From contig JARFXM010000003.1 in assembly GCA_029532625.1 (NCBI GenBank), forward strand, positions 3,968,001 to 4,032,000: a DNA stretch of 64,000 nucleotides, written 5' to 3'. Below are positions 55,935 through 64,000 of the stretch, one piece after another. The notes beneath the pieces are model-generated. The model had not been told where the DNA came from, did no database searches, and saw only the letters and a list, made by a program, of their open reading frames with translations. Position 1 is the stretch's first letter; the number at the start of each line of letters is the position of its first letter. The DNA is from Lomentospora prolificans. Lineage: Eukaryota; Ascomycota; Sordariomycetes; Microascales; Microascaceae. The translations under genes were made by a program, and so were the position numbers.

Positions 55935-57386
55935 TTAGGACTCGAAGGTGAAGCTGGCGCCAACCTTGTGGGTGGCCTGGTCGAGCTTCTGGGTATCAAC
56001 GGAGGCACCGAGGCCAAGGGTAACACCCTCACGGAGAAGGACGTTGTAGGCGAGAGCGACAATACCACGGTCGTTGAGTTTGACCTAGCAGAATTGTTAG
56101 CAGGCCAAAAAACCCTATTTCCCGACCCACCATCTATGCCCGAACCAACTTCCGAAACTGGGACGACGCGAACAACGCAGAGGGTGAAAGAAAAATATAC
56201 ATACCTTGGCGAAGGAGACGGGGTCGATGCGGTACTTGCCAGCGAACTCGATACCGACGTTGCTGCCAGTCTTAGAGTTCCAGACGGCCTTGCAGCCACC
56301 CTCGACCTGGCTGTTAACCTTCTGGTAGAAGGAAGCGCCGAAAACGCTGAGGTTGTCGGTGGCGGTGACAGCCATGTTGTAAGAGGGGCAGTTGTAGCCG
56401 ATGGCGGCGGCGTAGGAGGTGATGGCGGCCTTGTTCACGTCATAGCCGGCAGAGGCACCGGCAAGGAAGCCCTTGTCGCCAACGACGGCATCGATGTTAG
56501 CAGTGGGGCCCTTGAGGAGGTCGAAGAAGGCACGGCCGTGGAAGTTGTTCTGCTGGAAGTGGAGGTTGAACTTGGCACCCTTGGCCTGGGAGGCGGGGAA
56601 GAAGGCGAAGAGACCCTCAGCCTTGAGACCCTTGGCAAGGGCATCCTTGACCTCGACCTTGGACTCGAGGGCGTTGGCAGTGTTCCAGGTCTGGGTGAGG
56701 GTGAGGCCTGAACGCGAATAGAACATTAGCAGCTGGCTTGTCTGGGGCCTCAGGATGACCATCAAGTCAATGGGTAGACCAGGCTGTCCCAATTGAATCT
56801 TGCTGATACTGAGGCTCGTTTGGAATTTATCGGGTTTTCGTTTTGGGGGGCGTGATATACCAGTGGGCTTATCAGTGTACTTGGCCTCCAACTATATAGC
56901 GCGCATGAACGGTTAGCTTTGATCTGGCGTACGGAACACCATCCAATGCGCCAACACCCGTGGTTCCCGTCATCAGAGACAGGAGAATATGGTGCGGCAG
57001 CATCAAAAGGACGGGATTAGGATAGAACTTACAGCACCAGAGGTGGCCTTGTCGTGAGTGGACTTTCCGGTGACCTTGAAGGCAACGTTGTTGGGAGTGT
57101 TGCCCTTGAACTCGAAGGTCGAGGCAGAGTTGTGGTAGAAGTCCTTGTTGATAAGCTAGAAAAACGACGCGCGGGACATCAGTAAGAGACGCAATTGAAT
57201 CGAGGCGGCCTTCATCCAACTGCCTTGAACCCATCAACATCGCTCGCGGGAACGGAGCTGGAAAGCCGCTTCTGTTCATGCGTCGAGTTTGTTTTGTTGG
57301 GGGAAGGAGGCATTTTGGACAATGGACAGGTGGTAGCTTACGTCGTTAGCCGGCTTGGCGATATCGGCGAAGTTAGGGACGGCCAT
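55935..57386 (-). CDS. POR1: Mitochondrial outer-membrane porin (VDAC)
   Basis: Five minus-strand exons, 57386-57342, 57155-57033, 56891-56861, 56707-56205 and 56084-55935, encode 283 residues, the same length as yeast Por1. The start MAVPNFADIAKPAND is the classic N-terminal helix, then LINKDFYHNS and the KGNTPNNVAFKVTGK strand. The eukaryotic porin GLK motif appears in ALAKGLKAEGLFAFFP. The end VDTQKLDQATHKVGASFTFE completes the beta-barrel, including the final strand used as sorting signal. VDAC forms the main metabolite channel (ATP, ADP, anions) of the mitochondrial outer membrane. The third exon is only 31 bases; the introns are 186, 141, 153 and 120 bp, longer than average for the window, in a pattern frequent for fungal porin genes. 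All phases close without stops. Confidence 0.96.
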
Positions 57387-58445
57387 TTTGAAGGAGGAAT
57401 AAGAGAATACTGTGGAAAGTCGGGATTTGTGGCGAGAAATAGAAAGGGTATCAAGAGAAGAAGATGGGATGCAAGAGTGTGTGGTGGTGAGAGTTTTTGT
57501 TGATGGAGCCGAGAAAAAGAAGAAGGTAGAAGCTCCGTCGCTCGATCCCTTGGAGCAATGGAACGGTTTTTTTTTTTTCCCACTGGGCCAGCCTCTCAGG
57601 AGATGAGTGACAGGAGTCGTCGGGCGGTACGGTTCGAATTTCGTTTCGATTGAGAGCCAGTGATTGGCCAGATTTTGGCACGATGTTCGGTTCAGGCACT
57701 GGGCTCAATGACGGAGACGTGTTGGAGGATCCAACGAGAACCTAGCGCTCGCCAGCTGGCTATGCCACTTCCGGAAGGCCGAGGTAATTCCCGACCAGGG
57801 CCGTGCTGTAATATGCCAGAGGGGAGGGGACCGCCTATTACTGCTCCGAACATCAATCGATGGACGCCCTGGCCACGCAGCCTGGAGAGGAGAGATTCCA
57901 GTGTGGCATGGTCAGCCAGGCAGGCATCATGGATCACTGGGCCCACTGTTGGAAGGGTCATTCCGGAACCTTAACTGCCAGTAGTACCTGCTGCAACTCA
58001 AACTGGCAACGTCAAACCGTTCTCGGCGGCCAGTCCACACGCTGGTCTCCGTTTTGCAGCGTGGCGGTTGCGTCACTTGCTACTGGCGACAATGCCGACA
58101 GAGCCTGAGATCCGATCTGTACCTTAACTTATCCACGGAGAGACAGCGGAGGATGAAAGTACGACGGTGCGTCAAACGAGCGCATCGAACAAAATGAAAA
58201 TTCTCATCCCAAATTCACGCTCTCCACAGCCCATGATTGCCGTATCCCAGGCCCAATGACGAAGCTGGACCCTTTGGGAGCCGAGACGGTCCGCGCTTTT
58301 TTCACCTTCCAGATTCCTCTAAACACCCAAGCCGAGAGCGTTTATGCAAAGAGTTTGATTACAAAATATCGTCTTGTCTAATAACACTCAGGTCTTTAGG
58401 CCTCCCCGGCCATTCCGTCTACGTGTTTCGACCCCCTCCGAACCT
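57387..58445. other. Intergenic, POR1 promoter and sugar-transporter 3' side
   Basis: About 1.06 kb between two minus-strand genes. It contains a T run at about 57568-57578 and a GCCAGCTGGC palindrome at 57751-57760. No gene is supported. Confidence 0.45.
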
Positions 58446-60188
58446 CTACATGTCCCTCTCCTCTACCTCCTGCTTTTTCTCGGCTTCCTGGACCCTCCTC
58501 TCGAGATCGCTAGACCTGAGAGAATCGCGGTTCATGGAAGGAACGAAGAGAGGAGCGTCGGTGAAGAGATACCTCATCTCCTCCAGAGGCCTCTTGGCTG
58601 TCTCAGGAAGGAAGCACCAGAAGTAGATGGCGTTTGTGAAGTTGCAAACCTGTGATTTTGTCCGTGTTAGCATATCCATCCGCCACTTTCTCACTACCCA
58701 TCAATGTCTCCTAAGTTGAAAAAAAAAAAAAAAATCAAAACACTCACAATGAAAAGGATGTACCATCGCCAGCCGATTCCTGTCTTGTCATCCAAGGCAA
58801 CGGAAGTTGTTTGCGCAATCATGCAGTTGAACGCAGTGTTCACCATGGTGGCGATGGAGACTCCCTTGGCACGGGTCTTAGTATCAAAGATTTCCGCAGG
58901 GATGATCCAGGACAAAGGCCCGCACGTTGCGCTAAAGCAGAAATTGTAGAGCCAGGTCATGACGATGAACGCCCAGCTGGCAGAGGTGTTGGTAGTACCC
59001 TCTCCGGGAGGGAAGATGGCCAAAAGGCAGGTGGTGACGATAAAGGAAACACAGTTGCCCGCATTTCCGAGGATCAACGGCCACCGGCGCCCGGTGAAGT
59101 CGATGAGACCCATGCAAAGAGCTTGCGCGACGAGCGCAAAGACGTTGGAAATCGCCTGGTAGCGGAGCGTGTCACTGCCGGAAATTCCAATCTTCTCGTA
59201 GATGGTCACAGAATAATACTGGATAGCAGCAACACCAGTCATCTGGATCGAAGCCTGGACAGAGCAGGCAATCCACAGGCGACGTAGGCAGGACTTGTCT
59301 GTGAAGAGCTCAGAGTAGGACTTGGCAGAGGCCTCGTGTTCCGCGATAATGGATTCCTGAATCTGGGTAAACTCGGCCTGGACCCAGGCATCGTTGACAT
59401 CTCCGTGGGCGTGCAACTTGGCCAAGGTCTGTAGGCCTTGACCGGCCTTGTTGTGGTCGATGAGCCATCGTGGAGACTCGGGGAATAGGAGGATGAGCAG
59501 GGCGAGGATTCCGGCGGGAATGTTCTGGATGGCAAGGGGAATTCTCCATTGACGCTCCTGATCGGCATCAATACCGATATCAGCACCTGACGTCTAATTA
59601 GCAACTACATTCGCCGATACCGCACACGACCGGTCCGTTCCACATACCATACGATATCCAAGCTGCGGCGAGGGCACCGACACCCAACATGAACTGTTGA
59701 AGAGCTGTGACCGTCCCTCGAATACTAGGATGGCACAATTCGGCTTGATAGATGGGAATGATCATGACCATGCCTCCGACACTATTATAGAAAACACTCC
59801 ATTAGTGGAGCATTCTTAGACCGTGCCTCACCATCGATCAAACTTACCCGAGACCCGCAATAGCTCTTCCGGCCATCATGTAGGCAATGTTCTGGGCGCT
59901 CGTCTGGAGAGCACCACCGAGAAGGAAGACAACAGCTCCGATAAGAATAGCCCACTTGCGGCCGAGCTTATCACCGAGGGGAGCGGCAGAGAGGGCACCG
60001 AAGAAAGCACCTCCGGTGAATACGGAGACAACGGCGCCAATCTTGGCCGGGTCATCGCCAAACCTCGAGGTGAAGGATTTTGCGGCGATGACCTGGGCAA
60101 TGACACCGAGATCGTAGCCATATGTGAGGGAACCCAGCGAGGCGAAGACGCCGACTAGCCACTGGTACAACTTGGGCGGGAGAGCCAT
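58446..60188 (-). CDS. SP-family MFS sugar transporter
   Basis: Four minus-strand exons, 60188-59848, 59781-59648, 59586-58748 and 58649-58446, encode 505 residues. Twelve membrane spans are apparent. Sugar-porter signatures are GYDLGVIAQV in the first span, DKLGRKWAILIGA after span 2, GRAIAGLGVGGMVMIIPIYQAE (split by intron 1), FPESPRWLIDHNKAGQGL after span 6, DFTGRRWPLILG and IPAEIFDTKTRAKG, with LPETAKRPLEEM at the C-terminal end. These place it in the hexose/lactose/quinate-type SP group of the major facilitator superfamily at the plasma membrane. The specific sugar is not determined. The ATG at 60188 is the first in frame. Intron 3 contains an A/T homopolymer. The gene is divergent from the arabinofuranosidase gene at 61784, so a pentose role is possible but unproven. 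Confidence 0.87.
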
Positions 60189-61215
60189 GGTTGACGACAG
60201 TAGAAATGATGATATGGCTGATTTGACCAAGCGAGGGAAAAGGGCTGCCAGAAAAAATTGATAATCCGAACCTCCGTGGATGAGGATCCGAGAAGTCGGA
60301 GATGCCGTCAGTTATATATACAACCTCACCCCGGGCCGAATCCATCTGAGAAACGACCATCGCCTCCTTATCCCGTCTACCGTCCTCGAGGGATCGTAAA
60401 TCGCTCCCTCCGTCATACCGACCGATGTCCATCCCCGTGGGGACAAGCCCCGCAGCGCTCATGAGTCCAGACAGGGATGAGAATCCTCCCAGAAAGGTAG
60501 AAATTCATCCCGATATCTACCACATCAAGGCCGGATCCATTGTTCGGGAGGACCAAGGAACCCGGCGGTGGGGCGCGGCCGGATTTGTAGAAGGTGTCTG
60601 TCTCAGGCCTTTTTTTTTACGGCACTAGGCTCGTCCTGGGTAGGCATGGTTCCGGCCTGGCCTTCCTTCGGCTCGGGGGCGATTGATAGTAGCGCTACTT
60701 TTCATCCTGAAGGGGGCCATAGCTAGTCCCATTGGTGCGCATAGATTAAGGACAAGATACCAGAGGTCCACAAAGAAGTTGAGAGAGGCAAGGATGCCTA
60801 AAGACGAGATTCTAAGCCGCGAAAGGCCAAGTCGTGTTGGATCTTGCGGGCGGCAGCGAGGGCTCCCCGCAGCTTCGGAGAGGAGACAGAGGTGTGTGAC
60901 AAGGGAGCAGCGCCTGTGCGGAGACTCGGGGCAGGGACAAGCATCTTGGAGTAGTAGGTTGAATGCTGGCTCTTTTCCGCCGCGACCCAGTACACTGCGT
61001 GTCCTCCACGTGGAGACGCCATCGAATCCATCGTCTAGTTTTGCATCGGATTCACAAGCGTGCCCATCCGCGAGGGTTGTGATGCTTCTAGGGATAAAAC
61101 CAATCGCTCAGAGGCCCCCACGTCCAAGGCTTTTAGGCCATCAATCTTCTTCAAGTCGTTCATATCCGCCATTTCGCTCCGCAATATATTAAGGTTCTTA
61201 GCTCATCTTTCCTTT

Positions 61216-61251
<36 letters not shown>

Positions 61252-61783
61252 CCTTTTCCGTCATGCTTCGGTAACTAGAATTGCGCAGGGCTATGGTTCG
61301 CGCCCGCGCCCGCGATGCTGGTCGCTGGTCTAACCCGAAGATGATCTCGGAAGAGCCTCACTCCAACTCCAAAGCCCGTTGCTGCGACAGCCTTTGATTC
61401 GTGCGGTTGCGGATACGAACGTGGCCCCCCGGAAAAGCCGCGCGCATGCATCTCCTAAACAGTCTCCAGAGCTGTCCTATCCCCAAGTCTTCCAGTGCGG
61501 GGGAAGCACCGAATGTAGAATAAAGCTAGAAGCGCCCAGGAACCCCCGGCGGGCGGTCAGGCCCAGTGAAGCTCATCACGAGCATCCGTCTCTTTTTCCT
61601 TTTCGTTTTGGATTTCCATTGACCTCTATAAACGAGATTCTTGTCAATTCAATTCCTCTTGTCCTTTCTCTCTCGCGCAACTTGCTCCCCGGACCCCAAT
61701 TTCGAGTTCCGAGCTCCGTGTTGGGTAGCTTTCTCCTCGTTGGCGTGAATACACCACACACACACGTCTTCTCCTCCTCCATC
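60189..61783. promoter_or_regulatory. Shared divergent promoter region of transporter and GH51
   Basis: The 1.6-kb spacer separates the outward-facing sugar transporter and arabinofuranosidase. It contains a 34-base T run (61218-61251) and several GC-rich hexamers of the SYGGRG form used by the carbon-catabolite repressor CreA (for example GTGGGG near 60435). Such short motifs are expected by chance, so regulation by CreA is only a suggestion. No gene is supported within it. Confidence 0.4.
61218..61251. repeat. T34 homopolymer
   Basis: Thirty-four consecutive T on the plus strand, about 530 bp upstream of the arabinofuranosidase start. Poly(dA:dT) tracts this long exclude nucleosomes in yeast; length is also prone to sequencing error. 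Confidence 0.85.
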
Positions 61784-63760
61784 ATGGCTACCTTTACCAA
61801 AGTCGGCGACGACGAGCAGACCGTCATCTCCGTCAACCCCGCCCACAAGATATCTAAAATCGAGGATAACACCTATGGAGGTTTCACAGAGTACGTGGAA
61901 GTTCCTACAACATTGGGAAAGAAAAGAAAAGAAAAAAAGTAGAGCCCAGAAGTGACGATATGTCTCTAATCGGCTCCATTCTAGACACATGGGCCGCTGC
62001 ATCTACGGCGGTCTGTACGACCCCGGCAGCCCCCTCTCCGACGACAACGGCTACCGCAAGGACGTCATTGCCGCTTTCCAAGAGCTAAAGTGCCCCGTCG
62101 TCAGGTATCCCGGCGGTAATTTCATCGCGACGTACCACTGGCAAGATGGCGTTGGACCTAGAGACCAGCGACCCAAGAGGTAGGCATTTCGTCGCGCCTT
62201 GTGCACAGTCGGACTTATCCGTACTAAAACCGAATTCCTTTTGTTATAATACAGGCAGGAACTTGCGTGGCACGGAATCGAGACCAACGAGTTCGGCACC
62301 GACGAATTCCTCAAGTGGTGCGAGATTGTCGGCACCGAACCTTACCTAGCCCTCAACTTTGGCACTGGTAAGCTCACGGAACCTGCTAGTCCGGATAATG
62401 AGTAGCAATGAAAGCTCTAACAGCTTCCCAGGAAGCCTCGAGGAGGCCCTCGGCTGGCTTGAATACTGCAACTCCGACTCTGACTCCTACTACGCCAACC
62501 TCCGCCGTAAGAACGGCCGGGAGAAGCCCTACGGTGTTAGTCCACTCTCCCCTCCCCGCGCCCGTCCCTTCTATCCTGTATAAAACCAGCATGGGTTCTC
62601 ACTTTTTTTTACCTACGTCGCAGGTCAAGTACTGGGCCCTCGGAAACGAATGCTGGGGCCCCTGGCAAGTCGAGCAGATGACCCAAGAAGACTACGCAAA
62701 GAAGGCCTACCAGTGGGCCAAGGCCCTCAAGCTCCTCGACCCTTCCATCGAGCTTATCCTCTGCGGCAAGGACGGCCCCACGCACTGGGACTACTACGTT
62801 ACCAAGGAGTGCATCAACTACATCCGCCACGCCCTCGGCAACAACGACTCCTCGTGCCTCATCGACATGCACAGCATCCACATCTACACGGCCTCCAGTG
62901 ACCACTACAAGAACGCCACTGCCCCTCGACAGGCCGAGAGGGCTATCGAGATCACGAGCAGCTTGATCGATCTCGCTAGGATCGAGAATGGTGTGCCTAC
63001 CAAGATCAAGAAGCAGAAGATTTGCTTCGATGAGTGGAATGTCTGGGATCCTGTCCGAGCTCCCGGCTGGCTCGGTGCGGAAGAAAAGTAAGCCCAGCTA
63101 TCTCCTTCCTCTCCTCCTCCCCCTTCTTTCCCCCCCCCCCCCCTCCTTTCGTACACTGGGAATTCCAAAAAGAAAAAAAAGAAACTGGGCCCCCCCGTGA
63201 GGCTAACAGAAATCACAAGGTACACCTTATCCGACGCCCTCGCCGTCGCCAACTGGCTCAACGTCCTCGTCCGCCAATCCAAACACATCGGCATGGCCAC
63301 AATCGCCCAGTCCGTCAACGTCATCTCCCCCCTCATGACCACCAAGGACGGCCTCCTCAAGCAAACCACCTGGTGGCCTCTCCTCCTCTTCAGCAAGTAC
63401 ATGCGCGGCCACACCGTCGCCGTCCACGTCCAGAGCGGCGAGTACGAGGGTCCCACCCAACCCGACTGGATCCGCGGCACCATCGAGACCCCCTGGCTCG
63501 AGGTCAGCGCCGCCGTCGACGACCAGGGCACCGCCTCCCTCGTCGTCGTCAACATCCACCAAGAAAAGAACTTCCGCACCAGGGTTGAGGGCATCCCCGT
63601 TGGCGCCCAGGTCGACGTGTACACCGTGTCCGGCCCCAGCCTCGAGTGCACGAATACCGACGGGAAGCAGGAGGTCGGCGTCGCGGAGAGCAAGTGGACG
63701 GCGGAGGAGTTTTACGAGTTCCCCAAGCTTTCTATGACTATGTTGAGGTGGAAGGCGTAA
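61784..63760 (+). CDS. GH51 alpha-L-arabinofuranosidase, intracellular type
   Basis: Six exons, 61784-61890, 61985-62179, 62255-62367, 62432-62535, 62624-63087 and 63220-63760, encode 507 residues. There is no signal peptide (start MATFTKVGDDEQTVISVNPA), so it is probably cytosolic. GH51 landmarks are YGGFTEHMGRCIYGGLYDPG, the RYPGGNFIATYHW strand, and LALNFGTGSLEEALGWLEYCN. The acid/base Glu182 is in WALGNECWGPWQ and the nucleophile Glu310 in CFDEWNVW, so both catalytic residues of this retaining clan GH-A enzyme are present. It would release terminal alpha-L-arabinose from short arabino-oligosaccharides taken up by the cell. The C-terminal beta-sandwich is complete. Intron 5 (132 bp) contains a C14 run. 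The divergent sugar transporter could supply substrates; that link is inferred from position. Confidence 0.93.
63130..63143. repeat. C14 homopolymer in an intron of the GH51 gene
   Basis: Fourteen C within intron 5 (63088-63219), followed by an A-rich block before the acceptor. It does not affect the coding frame. Confidence 0.9.
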
Positions 63761-64000
63761 ATTGGGATGTCGAAAGACTGGATATAACTCGAGTTATTAT
63801 CATTTCGAATTCAATGCATTTGTGAAGCGAAGAAAGGTTCATTGTCGTGCTATAATTCCGTTTCCATATAGACCAAAAAATAAAATAAAAAGATTAAAAG
63901 ATAAAAATAAAATAAAATAACAATAAAAATAACAATAAAAATATAAGCTAGGTCTGCAAGTGACAGACTACATCTGTCTCAAATCATCCAGGCCTGCGCC
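63761..64000. other. GH51 3' flank, A-rich with AATAAA-type repeats
   Basis: Around 63875-63950 many AATAAA or ATAAAA units are stacked in a low-complexity A-rich stretch, which is a plausible polyadenylation region for the GH51 transcript. The window ends here without another gene. Confidence 0.5.

Noticed and set aside
55968..56711. Plus-strand open frame of 247 codons opposite POR1
   Set aside because: Antisense to the porin exons; the Gly/Val/Glu-rich composition reflects high-GC third positions on the sense strand.
62905..63693. Minus-strand open frame of 262 codons opposite the GH51 gene
   Set aside because: Antisense to exons 5-6 of the arabinofuranosidase and crosses its intron; the sense strand has catalytic residues and splice sites.
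1..64000. tRNA, rRNA, CRISPR arrays, bacterial operons
   Set aside because: No cloverleaf with a T-loop GGTTCGAATCC-type core in a proper context, no rRNA-like blocks, and no regularly spaced repeats were seen; the GGTTCGAATC at about 51303 lies inside copia coding remnants.

Overview
The window is nuclear DNA of a filamentous ascomycete (Pezizomycotina). A Sordariomycete is the best guess, but the sequence does not fix a genus. The evidence is spliced genes with short introns (mostly 50-130 bp, GT..AG, with CTAAC or CTGAC-like branch sites), gene spacing of 1-4 kb, pyrimidine-rich upstream regions, and fungal proteins such as SepH, Ice2, Tom70 and a GH51 arabinofuranosidase. I see no rRNA, tRNA, CRISPR or bacterial-type operon.

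Layout. 0.9-1.5 kb: a small secreted cysteine-containing protein (+). 3.9-5.3 kb: an ICE2-family ER membrane protein (+). 6.2-7.3 kb: an alpha/beta hydrolase (+). 7.5-8.4 kb: a DUF218 protein (-). 8.7-10.0 kb: a dihydrofolate synthase (-). 11.0-12.8 kb: an unknown charged protein with an 11-nt first exon (+). 15.8-21.0 kb: the septation kinase SepH/Cdc7 in 12 exons (+). 22.8-24.7 kb: a Dal5-type MFS permease (-). 24.7-29.0 kb is gene-poor. 29.0-30.2 kb: a C2H2 zinc-finger protein (+). 32.9-36.2 kb: UPF1 (-). 37.2-38.2 kb: IMP4 (+). 39.2-41.2 kb: TOM70 (-). 42.2-43.1 kb: an aminodeoxychorismate-lyase-like PLP enzyme (-). 43.6-45.4 kb: a GH47 alpha-mannosidase (-).

From 46.3 to 52.0 kb the ordinary gene content stops and a nested graveyard of transposons begins. 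Copia-like protease and reverse-transcriptase remnants flank a Tc1/mariner transposase (element A). Element A contains an in-frame Gag-like segment and a second Tc1/mariner element (element B) with near-perfect terminal inverted repeats and a TA target duplication. Element B is itself interrupted by an LTR end plus the start of another Gag-like reading frame. This is the most unusual part of the window.

After 52.2 kb ordinary genes resume: a long coiled-coil protein (-), a mitochondrial J-domain protein resembling DNAJC30 (+), the mitochondrial porin POR1/VDAC (-), an SP-family sugar transporter (-) and a GH51 alpha-L-arabinofuranosidase (+). The last two are divergently transcribed from a shared 1.6-kb region.

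Most genes are housekeeping: septation signalling, nonsense-mediated decay, rRNA processing, mitochondrial import and outer-membrane transport, folate/pABA synthesis and glycan trimming. They are not an operon or a biosynthetic cluster. Three possible functional pairings are the divergent transporter/arabinofuranosidase pair, the two folate-pathway enzymes 32 kb apart, and three mitochondrial proteins in the right half. Intron boundaries were set by hand from splice motifs and reading-frame continuity; all the spliced models listed keep frame across every junction.
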